Positions 56,406-64,000 of a stretch of 64,000 nt of DNA are shown here, in pieces. Location of the stretch: assembly GCF_052857255.1 (NCBI RefSeq), contig NC_135505.1, forward strand, positions 49,351,507 to 49,415,506, in the 5' to 3' direction. How positions within the stretch are numbered: the stretch's first letter is position 1; each line of letters begins with the position of its first letter. This DNA comes from Amblyomma americanum (taxonomy: Eukaryota; Arthropoda; Arachnida; Ixodida; Ixodidae). The notes under the pieces are model-generated. The model was not told the origin of the DNA. It saw only the letters and a program-made list of their open reading frames with translations, and did not search any database. Both the position numbers and the translations under genes were made by a program.

Positions 56406-57875
56406 GCGGAAGGTAGCTATGGGTGAGTAATCAGTGGGAGGAGGCCTTCGGAAGGGTGAATTTGGGTAGAGGGAGGAGTTATGTGAGCATCTGCAGGGTT
56501 GTGGTAGGCGAGTGGTGGAGGGAAAGAGGGCTATGTTGCTACTGCTCTAAAGGAAATGGCAATAATAAACGGACGAAAATATATGTAGCATGCACATCAA
56601 ACGGGGCACGTTCACCTATGACACCGTATAAAAGCATGCATTTACCGTGAGTGGCCCCGAGTGGTTTATTTTGTTGTTAAGTGCCCCTCTCTAGCACTTT
56701 ACAAAAGTCTGGTGCCAACTGCAAGTACGCAATAATTTTAAAGAAACGTAATGCTGCAATGCTGTGCTTCATTAAGATTAAGAGAGAAGATTAAAGGGCA
56801 GGCCCCTCCTATTTCTTCAAAACGCAATCCCATCCGCCTTCTCTTCACGCTCCAAGTAGCGCCGTGTAAGTTATTTCCTTGTGGCTAATACTGCCGCTTC
56901 CAAACCGCCACTCGCTCACATGCTCGAGAGCCAGAGACGGTGGAACACAAAACGCACGTACTAAATGAATTCCCGAGACACGTCGTCCAATCATTATGCT
57001 CCTGCGCCGAACAATGGCTTTGAAATATGAGATGTGACAGACACATTTGTCATTGAGTTTATTGCATTGGCCGACAAACGACATTAGACACCTAGTGAGC
57101 GCTGAGATCGCAATAGAAGTTGCGCGCGATATAAAAATGGGACACTAAATATGCTGCGAGTTGAATGTTACGAAGCTGTGCCCCCCCTGCAACTTCTTCT
57201 CCCCTTCCCATTCAATGCGAACAGATAATTGTCTAAGAAGGAGTTGAAGACCCTATCCACCTCAAACTAAGAACGGTTTTTTGAGCACTGCTTCTCGAGT
57301 AACAAATAAATACGGTAATACGAGCATGCTGCTGTATCAGCTTTCACGTGACAGCAAGAGTGAGTCTGGAAGCATACCTTCTCGTCTTAGCAGTGTTGTC
57401 AAAATTACTCACTAGTTTGGTCGACTTAACATGCCATACAATGCTCCGCTGTGCGCCGCACAAATTGGGCTACATAGTTGTCACCCCATGTTGCTGTTTG
57501 GTTGCTGCGCCAGCGATAATTTCTGCGGACTGAGGCAAAACGGTAGGCCTATTTTTATATAATAACTTTGTTTTTATTAATAAAACGCTATATACGCGCG
57601 GTGCGTTTAAGAAGGCGAGGAAAAATGTAAGATATCAATATGCTTCTCATAACTCACAAAGATATTCATGTCCACGCAATCTCTAATCTGCAGCGAGAGA
57701 TGCAGCAAATAGTGTGTTGGTCCCGTAATAATCTCATTGAAGTGAAGAGCGCACAAAGTGAACTTGTGTGTTTTCACAGAGCCTGTAAACAGATAAGTGT
57801 TGCCCACCGAATTTTGTACACTTGTCTACCTGTCGCCTTTGTTCCGATGTCGGTATGAATTTCATGTAATCCATT
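56406..57875. other. Unrecognised sequence
   Basis: No gene is recognised. A 79-codon minus frame at 56845-57084 lacks motifs. Confidence 0.5.
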
Positions 57876-57890
57876 AAATACCCGGTAATT
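57876..57890 (+). repeat. Target-site duplication (left) of third SINE
   Basis: AAATACCCGGTAATT matches AAATACCTGGCAATT at 58122-58136 in 13 of 15 positions. Confidence 0.75.
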
Positions 57891-58121
57891 AGCCGCAGTT
57901 GTGGCCTAGTGGTTTAAGCATCCGCCTCACATGCTGGAGGTGCGAGGTTCGATCCCTAGTGCCACTGGGTACCCACCGGTGATAAAATGGGATACAATGG
58001 GCACCGCTGATTCCCTCGCCAGATGCTCGGCTCATTCAGGGTGAAAAGCAAACGAAAATTTATTGTGCCATGTCCCTCTTTGGCCGCAGATGCCCTTGCG
58101 CCATAAAAATTCATTATAATC
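57891..58121 (+). mobile_element. tRNA-derived SINE of a third family
   Basis: The head AGCCGCAGTTGTGGCCTAGT contains an A box GTGGCCTAGTGG (57901-57912). B box GGTTCGATCCC lies at 57946-57956. The head differs from the other SINEs, with CATCCGCCTCACATGCTGG in the anticodon-arm region. The body has CACTGGGTACCCACCGGTG, ATAAAATGGGATACAATGGG and a GATGCCCTTGCGCCATAAAA 3' end. None of it resembles the Ruka-like core. Imperfect 15-bp target-site duplications flank it. Confidence 0.88.
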
Positions 58122-58136
58122 AAATACCTGGCAATT

Positions 58137-58689
58137 CATGTTGATGCTGACATATCCTGGAACACGCATTTAGCTCACGTGTACATTGAGCTTCGTAAAA
58201 TGGCTTGTTTATTCTATTCCGTTAAAGCCTTCAGTACTTCTCAAAATGGTAAAATATTGTAAAAGCATTGTTTAAGAGCGCTGCAATACGGTATAACGCG
58301 CTTTTACGCTTCCTCTGATATATGACGTGATAAAATTAACATCGTCCTAAGCAGTTTCCTGAAATATTCTTTGCTTTGATGCGTTTTTCACTATTATATT
58401 ACTGTATTATCACACATGTGGATGCCTAAAACCTGCGCTACACGAGCAAATTTAATGCCACTAAGCGCTTCCTGCCACAGGTTTAATGGCATTCGCGCGG
58501 TGCCACACGCATAAATTATGGCATTAGCCTTACTGCCATTCGCGACCTACTGAGCTTGCCACAACTCATCCGCCTCGGCAATGCGTGCTCTCGTCCCCAT
58601 TCCACCGGCAGAAAAGCCCGAAACTTTGTTAGCAGCAACTTCCTAACCAGTACCAAAATTTCCAGACTGTGTCTGTTTCATAAGTTCTA
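58137..58689. other. Unrecognised sequence
   Basis: It is AT-rich and nothing is recognised. The final 130 bp may already belong to the LINE that follows. Confidence 0.45.
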
Positions 58690-58965
58690 ATGTCATCCAT
58701 TTCTGAACTCCTTTATCAGCACCGCACATCGCATCTCCAATCGCACAAACCACGGGAAGGCAGTCTACCATCCCCCTGCCCGCACATCTGCGCATGTCAT
58801 CATTTTTCGTTCATACAGCAAGGGACTGGAATGACCTGCCAAACGCCATCGTTGATCAGATCGACTCATCGTCATTCAGATCGTCCATAGCAGAAATGTG
58901 CTGCTGAATATTCCACCCCGTCTTGTAATACCCCTTTAATGAGGCCTTTCAGGTACTAATTAATG

Positions 58966-59042
<77 letters not shown>
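58690..59042 (+). mobile_element. CR1/Jockey-like LINE C-terminus with (AAT)n tail
   Basis: The frame through 58800-58906 reads LPAHLRMSSFFVHTARDWND followed by LPNAIVDQIDSSSFRSSIAE, MCC and a stop. The SFFVxTxxDWNxLPxAIV motif near the stop is the standard end of CR1/L2/Jockey-type polymerases. The 5' half lies in a different frame (58690-58800). About 55 bp of UTR follow and then the (AAT)n array. Confidence 0.78.
58964..59041 (+). repeat. (AAT)n microsatellite, about 26 units
   Basis: This is a near-perfect AAT/ATA array starting right after the LINE 3' end, so it probably grew from the retrotransposon tail. The poly-Ile open frame across it is spurious. Confidence 0.95.
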
Positions 59043-59043
<1 letters not shown>

Positions 59044-60174
59044 TTCAGTCATGCGGGACGTCTCTACTGCATTTTTGAAGCGAAGAGCCCCATTTTTACC
59101 GGAACTTCTGAGAGAGGCTCTCGGCTGTGTGCTGGCACGCGAGTTTATGGCTACTTTTTCGACTTGTGAAGCAAGAACCGCGGTATTTTCTGCAAAATAA
59201 TTTATATAATACAGCTGAACAACATTCCCGAGATATTGTGCTCATTAGCCCTGTTTATATTCAGGTGTATGTTTTGACTGCCTTGCAAACGATATCGTCA
59301 TCGTCACTTTAATATAATAACTCTAAACGCGGACGTCTAATACCAACTGCGAGAATAACACCATGAACAAGCTTGAAGCCTTAAGCATTTACTGCCATTT
59401 CTTGTGCGTGTGTGGCACAGGCAAAATTCTGATGTCGTGTATATGTTAGCAGTTGCGGCAAAAGATTTCTGCACTAGACTATTTTGCACTGCGCATACCT
59501 GAGTTCTGCAGTTTCGGCCGGGAGAGTGATTTATTTTTCCTAGCACGAAGACTAAGTACGGGGAACAGGAGGTCCCTGCTCTGTACCATGCTGTTAAACA
59601 GCTTGCATGCTGAGGTATTTTTCTTTGCCAGCCAAAAAATTGTGAAATAAACACTTCTTGATCTGAAATCTTTATTTTTTCATCAAATATCGAAAATACT
59701 TACAACGGACCCTATCTGGGGGCGGGGGTAGCAGAGTACAATTAGGCACATGTTTTTGAAATTAAATATTTTGCACTGATTCAATGATCTAAATAAGTGT
59801 TTCGTGTGAATGGCTGTTTTTTCCAGAAATGTAGTTGCGGTTTCAAATATGTGCTTGTATTTTTTGCACTGAGGACGACATCTGCCTGGCACTGCCCCTC
59901 TAGGCATTTTTTCACTGTGGTAGGTCTGAATTCTCATTCCGTTAATTGATGTATTATTCAAAATAATTAACATACTTCCTATTAACGACTATCTAAAGTG
60001 CTTTATCAGTGAATAATAATGGCTTAATGTGTACTTTGCGTGTTCCATACGTCTTACGTAATCTCGAGTTTTTGATACTGCTTGAAAATTCAATAACACT
60101 ATTGTTCTCTCGCATTCCTGCTTCTGGTTTCTGCATTTGTGTAATTTCCAGTGACCAAATTGATCTTTAACTGT
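59043..60174. other. Unrecognised sequence
   Basis: Nothing is recognised. Frames of 62-107 codons lack motifs; the 107-codon minus frame at 59989-60312 runs partly inside the Penelope-like element. Confidence 0.5.
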
Positions 60175-60187
60175 ATTTCCTGATCTT
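60175..60187 (+). repeat. Target-site duplication (left) of Penelope-like element
   Basis: ATTTCCTGATCTT is repeated exactly at 61163-61175. Confidence 0.85.
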
Positions 60188-60274
60188 GAAGTCGAGAGTG
60201 TGACGGAATCCCGTCTGGCCGGGGGGATACATTTCAAAACAAAGAGACGCCGACCAGTAAAACGAAAAAATTGT

Positions 60275-60315
60275 ATTGACGTTTCGGCGCCCAGAACGGG
60301 GGCCTTGTTCACAAT
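60275..60315 (-). ncRNA. Hammerhead-ribozyme-like motif (left arm)
   Basis: This is the same 41-base motif as at 61080-61120 on the opposite strand, without differences. The two would form a dimer-like pair on inverted strands rather than a tandem. Confidence 0.45.
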
Positions 60316-60349
60316 GGAAACACACCAAGAGGGTTCGTCTTTTTAAAAG

Positions 60350-60619
60350 CTATAGTAATCGCCGTAAAGATCGCGCGTAAATCGGGTTAAGATTGCCCTC
60401 GTTACGATTAAGCGTGTGAGCCGTTGTCTGTATCACCAGGGACTCGAGATGAAGCCGTGATGTTGTCAGTTTCTCTTTTTCGATGATTCTTGCTTTTTCC
60501 CAATCTATTCTGTGATTTGCCGTCACCGCGTGCTCTGCCAAGGCGTTATTGCGGGTATCTTCTTTCTGCACATCACGAGCATGTTGCTGTAGGCGCTTCT
60601 TGTAACTTCCGGTTTCGCC
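60350..60619 (-). pseudogene. Penelope-like endonuclease C-terminal part (left copy)
   Basis: The minus frame is open from the arm boundary to its stop: GETGSYKKRLQQHARDVQKE, DTRNNALAEHAVTANHRIDW, EKARIIEKEKLTTSRLHLES, then a NLNPIYARSLRRLL end. It holds the YIG-to-end half of the GIY-YIG domain, including the H-x5-H pair (AEHAVTANHR) of the CCHH motif of Penelope-like endonucleases. The GIY strand is cut off by the inversion breakpoint at 60619. The reading frame is intact here, unlike in the right copy. Confidence 0.85.
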
Positions 60620-61046
60620 TCGCCCGTGTATTACGAGAGTATGACGTGCAAGTTGCCCATGTCCCTGTCAAGAAAATGCGACAACAACTGATGAACGTCA
60701 AAGATCAGTTGCCAAAAGAGAAGTTCCCAGGAGTTGTCTACGCCATCCCTTGTGCAGATTGCAACGGTGTTTACATCGGCGAAACCGGAAGTTACAAGAA
60801 GCGCCTACAGCAACATGCTCGTGATGTGCAGAAAGAAGATACCGCAATAACGCCTTGGCAGAGCACGCGGTGACGGCAAATCACAGAATAGATTGGGAAA
60901 AAGCAAGAATCATCGAAAAAGAGAAACTGACAACATCACGGCTTCATCTCGAGTCCCTGGTGATACAGACAACGGCTCACACGCTTAATCGTAACGAGGG
61001 CAATCTTAACCCGATTTACGCGCGATCTTTACGGCGATTACTATAG
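60620..61046 (+). pseudogene. Penelope-like GIY-YIG endonuclease (right copy)
   Basis: It begins ARVLREYDVQVAHVPVKKMR, the linker after the reverse transcriptase, and contains LPKEKFPGVVYAIPCADCNG then VYIGETGSYKKRLQQHARD. VYAI is the GIY motif, YIG is exact, Arg follows in KKRLQQH, and CADC is the first half of the CCHH motif. A one-base deletion after QKEDT (near 60842) breaks the frame. Coding resumes as AEHAVTANHRIDWEKARI (60855) and runs to LRRLL and the stop at 61046. Restoring continuity is not attempted here. The gene is non-functional as it stands. Confidence 0.88.
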
Positions 61047-61079
61047 CTTTTAAAAAGACGAACCTCTTGGTGTGTTTCC

Positions 61080-61120
61080 ATTGTGAACAAGGCCCCCGTT
61101 CTGGGCGCCGAAACGTCAAT
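61080..61120 (+). ncRNA. Hammerhead-ribozyme-like motif (right arm)
   Basis: ATT, GTGAACA (61083-61089), a strong stem (GGC, C-C mismatch, CCC / GGG, GCC at 61091-61109 with loop GTTCT), then GAAAC-GTC (61110-61117) and AAT. This fits the hammerhead order of stem I, CUGANGA, stem II, GAAA, stem III and UH, with a minimal ACGU stem III. Penelope-like elements are known to carry such minimal hammerheads (Cervera and De la Pena). The core deviates: positions 3 and 8 read G and C instead of C and G, and one extra A follows A9. Confidence 0.45.
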
Positions 61121-61175
61121 ACAATTTTTTCGTTTTACTGGTCGGCGTCTCTTTGTTTTGAAATTTCCTGATCTT

Positions 61176-62454
61176 TTCTCTCTTCATGTTTTCTTAAAGG
61201 CCAGTCGTTCATTTACGTTCTTTAGTTAAGGTATTTCGTTTCCCTAATTTTGCTATCTTTAGTTCCTCAGGCCATTATAGGCTTGACAGGCCTCTAACTT
61301 AAAAACGTAATTTGGAAACAGGCAATAAATATTAATATTATTATTAATAGTAGTAAAACAAAAATAGCGAACATGCGGTCAGAAGGCAACAAGCAAAAGA
61401 ACACATCAACAGTAATTTAAAAGGAGAGAAATGAAAAAAAAATACACATGGCGATGTGAATAGATGAAATACGATTACAAAAAAATGAAAACTAATCACT
61501 GAAGTAGCCCATGAGGGGCCAAAAAATTACTGTTTCAATCCAGCTTGATTTTTGCCACACGAAGTCAGGTTAATCATTAAAGTTTTGCACATAAACGGCG
61601 CTTCTTCTAGCGGAGCAATTCAGCAATTGCGATATATTAAAACGGATTTGCTGCATAAAAAATACGCCAATCAAATGCACTCAACGGCAAAGTCTCGCGC
61701 TTAAAATTGGCTGACGGGTCACGACTTCTTCAACTTCGTACCAGCCGATAGCAGTCAGTTCTTAAGCTAGCCCAGGAAAAGAGCGTAATAAAAACGCCGC
61801 CTTCGAACAAAAACATCCACCCAAAGCCTGCAGCTCCATGTTTCCTTTGTTTGCCTTCCTCGCAAAGCCCATTGTTCGCCGCTTAGTTGTGGGGCCTGGC
61901 TTTCCTATTCTTCGTGCTACTTGCGTTCCGTCCCTATCTCTGGCGCTGCGTTGAATGCATATTCCGCTACGTGAGACAATGTGACAGCCGTGGCAGTAGC
62001 AGATGGGCGGCTTTAAGCCCGCACATCCTCCGTGCGCGTATCACTGGGTGTACAAAGGGCTCACTTTTTGTATTTATTTCTTTCGTTTGCAGCAAGACCT
62101 GCTGGCACTTCGTGTTTTATGCTCATTTAAACTTGCTCGCAACAGATAGGTGCGTTTTATTGCGCCCTTTTCTACCGCAGTGTTCCACGAAACTCTGCAG
62201 CTGTCTGCGCGATTTTCGCCATGAACAGAGCTGGGCAACAGCGAACGCGGACACGCTACACTGTCGTCCTCCACGCTCGTTCGGTGAAAACAAAGCTGCA
62301 AGAAAGAAAACGAAGACAAACACATGTTCGGCTTTTCTTCTTTTTTGCTCTGAATCATACGGATTGGAAAAACACGTCTTGCTTATCGTTGTGCGGAAAA
62401 TATACGCCAATCGCTGCAGGAATTCTCTTTGAGAGAGGTTCGCTGTGGCTAGGT
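61176..62454. other. Unrecognised sequence
   Basis: No gene is recognised. A 181-codon frame at 61887-62432 starts at TTG, not ATG, is Cys-rich (18 Cys) and hydrophobic in parts, and has antisense frames of 94-95 codons. No domain or repeat structure is recognised and it is probably not a gene, though a Cys-rich exon cannot be excluded. Confidence 0.4.
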
Positions 62455-62587
62455 TACCGTATAATATCCGAGTAGGATATTATACGGTACAATATTTCCA
62501 CTCTACAATATTTCTGGGGAAAACGATTTTAAAACAGTCAGTAGTAGTGCAACACTCTGGGTGGACAGGAAAAAGAAATATTGTACC
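62455..62587. repeat. Nested palindromes
   Basis: TACCGTATAATATCC and GGATATTATACGGTA (62455-62469 and 62475-62489) form a perfect 15-bp stem with a five-base loop. GGTACAATATTTC (62487-62499) is inverted at 62575-62587 (GAAATATTGTACC). AGTAGTGC near 62542 and GCACTACT near 62612 form a third pair. This may be the remains of a foldback element. Confidence 0.7.
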
Positions 62588-62589
62588 AA

Positions 62590-63609
62590 AGCGCAACTAA
62601 AGGCACAACAGCACTACTCCGGAGAAACCAAACCCTTCCCGACTGCCAGCTGTATTTCTCCTTAACATCACTGGCTGAATACCGCTCTGTCGACATTTGT
62701 TCATATGCGAGTGATATCTTCTCCCTTGTTTGCATGCTTTCGACGCTGCTGCCTCTTGCATCGTTATAAACTTTCAGTGTTTGGCGTCTTGGTAGGAGCT
62801 TGGTTTCGAAGAAACGTGCATACTTCACCTTTCAGGAAAATGATGATGTTTTGTAAATACTTGTGCTACTACAGCCCTCTTTTGTCAAGTTGGGTGCGAC
62901 ATCAAAGTGAATGATGGCTAGAGTTTTTTTTTTCTTTACTGCGGTTAAGAGTGAGTCCTGATATGCAGCAGTGATAGTATCGTTATATAAACGCCGACAT
63001 TTTCAGGAGAACTCGTTTCATCTATAGTCGGATGTAACTCAAGAAAAAAGCGGTTGTTCCCCGTCAGAAGACCCCCGTCCATCCGAAAGCCTCGACCGAC
63101 TCTCAAGAACCTGCTAGCGTGAGAATGCAGGGAGGGCAATATCTCCGGCAGTGGGGAGAAGGGACTTTACTCTTTCAACTGCCACTCCCTGCATTGTCAC
63201 TCTAGAAGGTTCATGAGAGTCGGCAAGACGCCTTTGGATGGAAGGGGGTCCTCTGACGGGGAAAAGATGCTTCTTTCTTGTGTTGTATTTAGTTGTAGCA
63301 TGAGTAAAAAAGTTCTGTTTTCTTATACTGCGAGCACGAAAACGAATTATTGACATTCAAGCGGCTGGCACAAGCTTTGAGAAGAAAACGCTGCCTTTCG
63401 TAGCCTGTCTTTTCGTCCTCCTGTTCTCCAGAGCTATCGCTGCGCGTTACAATATGATGCATACGAAGTGGTCCCTGTCATCGTTTATTCCTCGAAGTTC
63501 GGTGGCGTTAGAGTAAAGTGCTCTAGAGACAGCAGGACGCTTCTTAACATTATACAGGAAGTTGCGGCTTAAATTATAGAAGGCTTTAAAGTGATTGTGT
63601 TTTCTACAA
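62590..63609. other. Unrecognised sequence
   Basis: Nothing is recognised; frames of 62-96 codons lack motifs. Confidence 0.5.
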
Positions 63610-63628
63610 CCCCCCCCCCCCCCCCCCC
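63610..63628 (+). repeat. Poly-C tract (C19)
   Basis: This is an uninterrupted run of 19 C followed by GTTAAACC. Confidence 0.95.
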
Positions 63629-64000
63629 GTTAAACCAACTGAGTGCCGTTGAGAGCCACGTGGCCTAGTACGCAGCATTTTAATCCATTCCGCAAATCTA
63701 AGTAATTAGTAATAACTATTAGCTAAAACTTAAAATATTTGGTTCAGAGAAAAAAAAACACTGCGCCATTAGAGTACTGGGCAATGAGAATTTTCAGTGC
63801 AGGACTCCAGGTATTGTCATCTCGCTTTATATTGAGGAAAATAATTTGAGAGACATGTTTGCATTCACAATTATAGATGTCTCATTCTGCGTTTCCACAT
63901 AATCTCTTCAATGTCGCTTCAATGCAGGTGGGGAGTGGCTCTATTTTCTGCTTCCCTCTGCGGGGATCACTGATCAGAGCTAGGGGGGAGAGGGGTAAGG
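63629..64000. other. Unrecognised sequence
   Basis: Nothing is recognised in the final stretch. Confidence 0.5.

Larger units (their letters stand above)
60188..61162. mobile_element. Composite Penelope-like element, two inverted copies
   Basis: The unit consists of a left arm on the minus strand (60231-60619, 389 bp), a unique centre (60620-60777) and a right arm on the plus strand (60778-61164, 387 bp). The centre and right arm together are one 5'-truncated element running from the linker before the endonuclease to the 3' end. The left arm is an inverted second copy of the same 3' region. The arms differ only by one missing C in the coding part and one missing G near the end of the right arm. 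The 13-bp duplication ATTTCCTGATCTT encloses the whole structure, so it inserted as one event. A 43-bp stretch (60188-60230) lies outside the left arm. Confidence 0.88.

Noticed and set aside
57891..57965. tRNA gene
   Set aside because: It is the head of a SINE with its own body and flanking duplications; the arms do not give a complete cloverleaf.
58963..59169. Poly-isoleucine protein
   Set aside because: It is the translation of the (AAT)n microsatellite.
61887..62432. 181-codon Cys-rich open frame
   Set aside because: It starts at TTG, has no ATG at a sensible place, overlaps two antisense frames of similar length and has no recognisable domain.

Overview
The window looks like intergenic or intronic DNA from an arthropod, most likely a hard tick. 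It carries several copies of a tRNA-derived SINE resembling the tick Ruka type (my recollection of its sequence, not a database match), many 5'-truncated RTE-type LINEs ending in (TGA)n, Penelope-like elements with GIY-YIG endonuclease domains, long poly-C runs and trinucleotide microsatellites. I could not recognise one intact host gene. Most open frames are short and match nothing known to me. The recognisable proteins are broken retroelement enzymes, plus two very weak remnants that could be Harbinger-like and THAP-like.

Layout. 1-12 kb: mostly anonymous DNA with a degraded SINE, one TATA-type promoter candidate (1257), Penelope-like 3' fragments and a CpG-rich block (10.0-11.3 kb) holding a repeat that recurs at 56.2 kb. 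12-20.5 kb is densely packed: SINE, a 195-bp inverted-repeat MITE, Penelope C-terminus, the longest RTE copy (14.96-16.5 kb), a CR1-like LINE 3' end, a second RTE copy with a long intact C-terminal frame, and a decayed L1/Tx1-like LINE. 20.5-34 kb: SINEs with clear target-site duplications, an I-clade LINE tail with RNase H (27.6-28.7 kb), and otherwise little. 34-42 kb: two head-to-head pairs of RTE fragments, one interrupted by a SINE. 43-45 kb: a nested cluster (snap-back retro-insert, second SINE subfamily, LINE C-terminus, long-arm foldback MITE). 45-53 kb: mostly unrecognised, with CpG-rich blocks. 53-61 kb: two Penelope-like elements of inverted architecture, a third SINE family and a LINE whose tail has become a 78-bp (AAT)n array. 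61-64 kb: unrecognised apart from nested palindromes.

The most interesting item is the Penelope-like composite at 60188-61162. It has a 13-bp target-site duplication and two inverted arms of 389 and 387 bp that differ only by two one-base indels. Each arm has a hammerhead-ribozyme-like core in which positions 3 and 8 appear swapped from C/G to G/C. Also notable are the same inverted plan in the unrelated Penelope-like copy at 53 kb, a modular SINE pair sharing head and core but not tail, and a three-copy repeat I cannot classify. I see no CRISPR array, rRNA or convincing tRNA gene.
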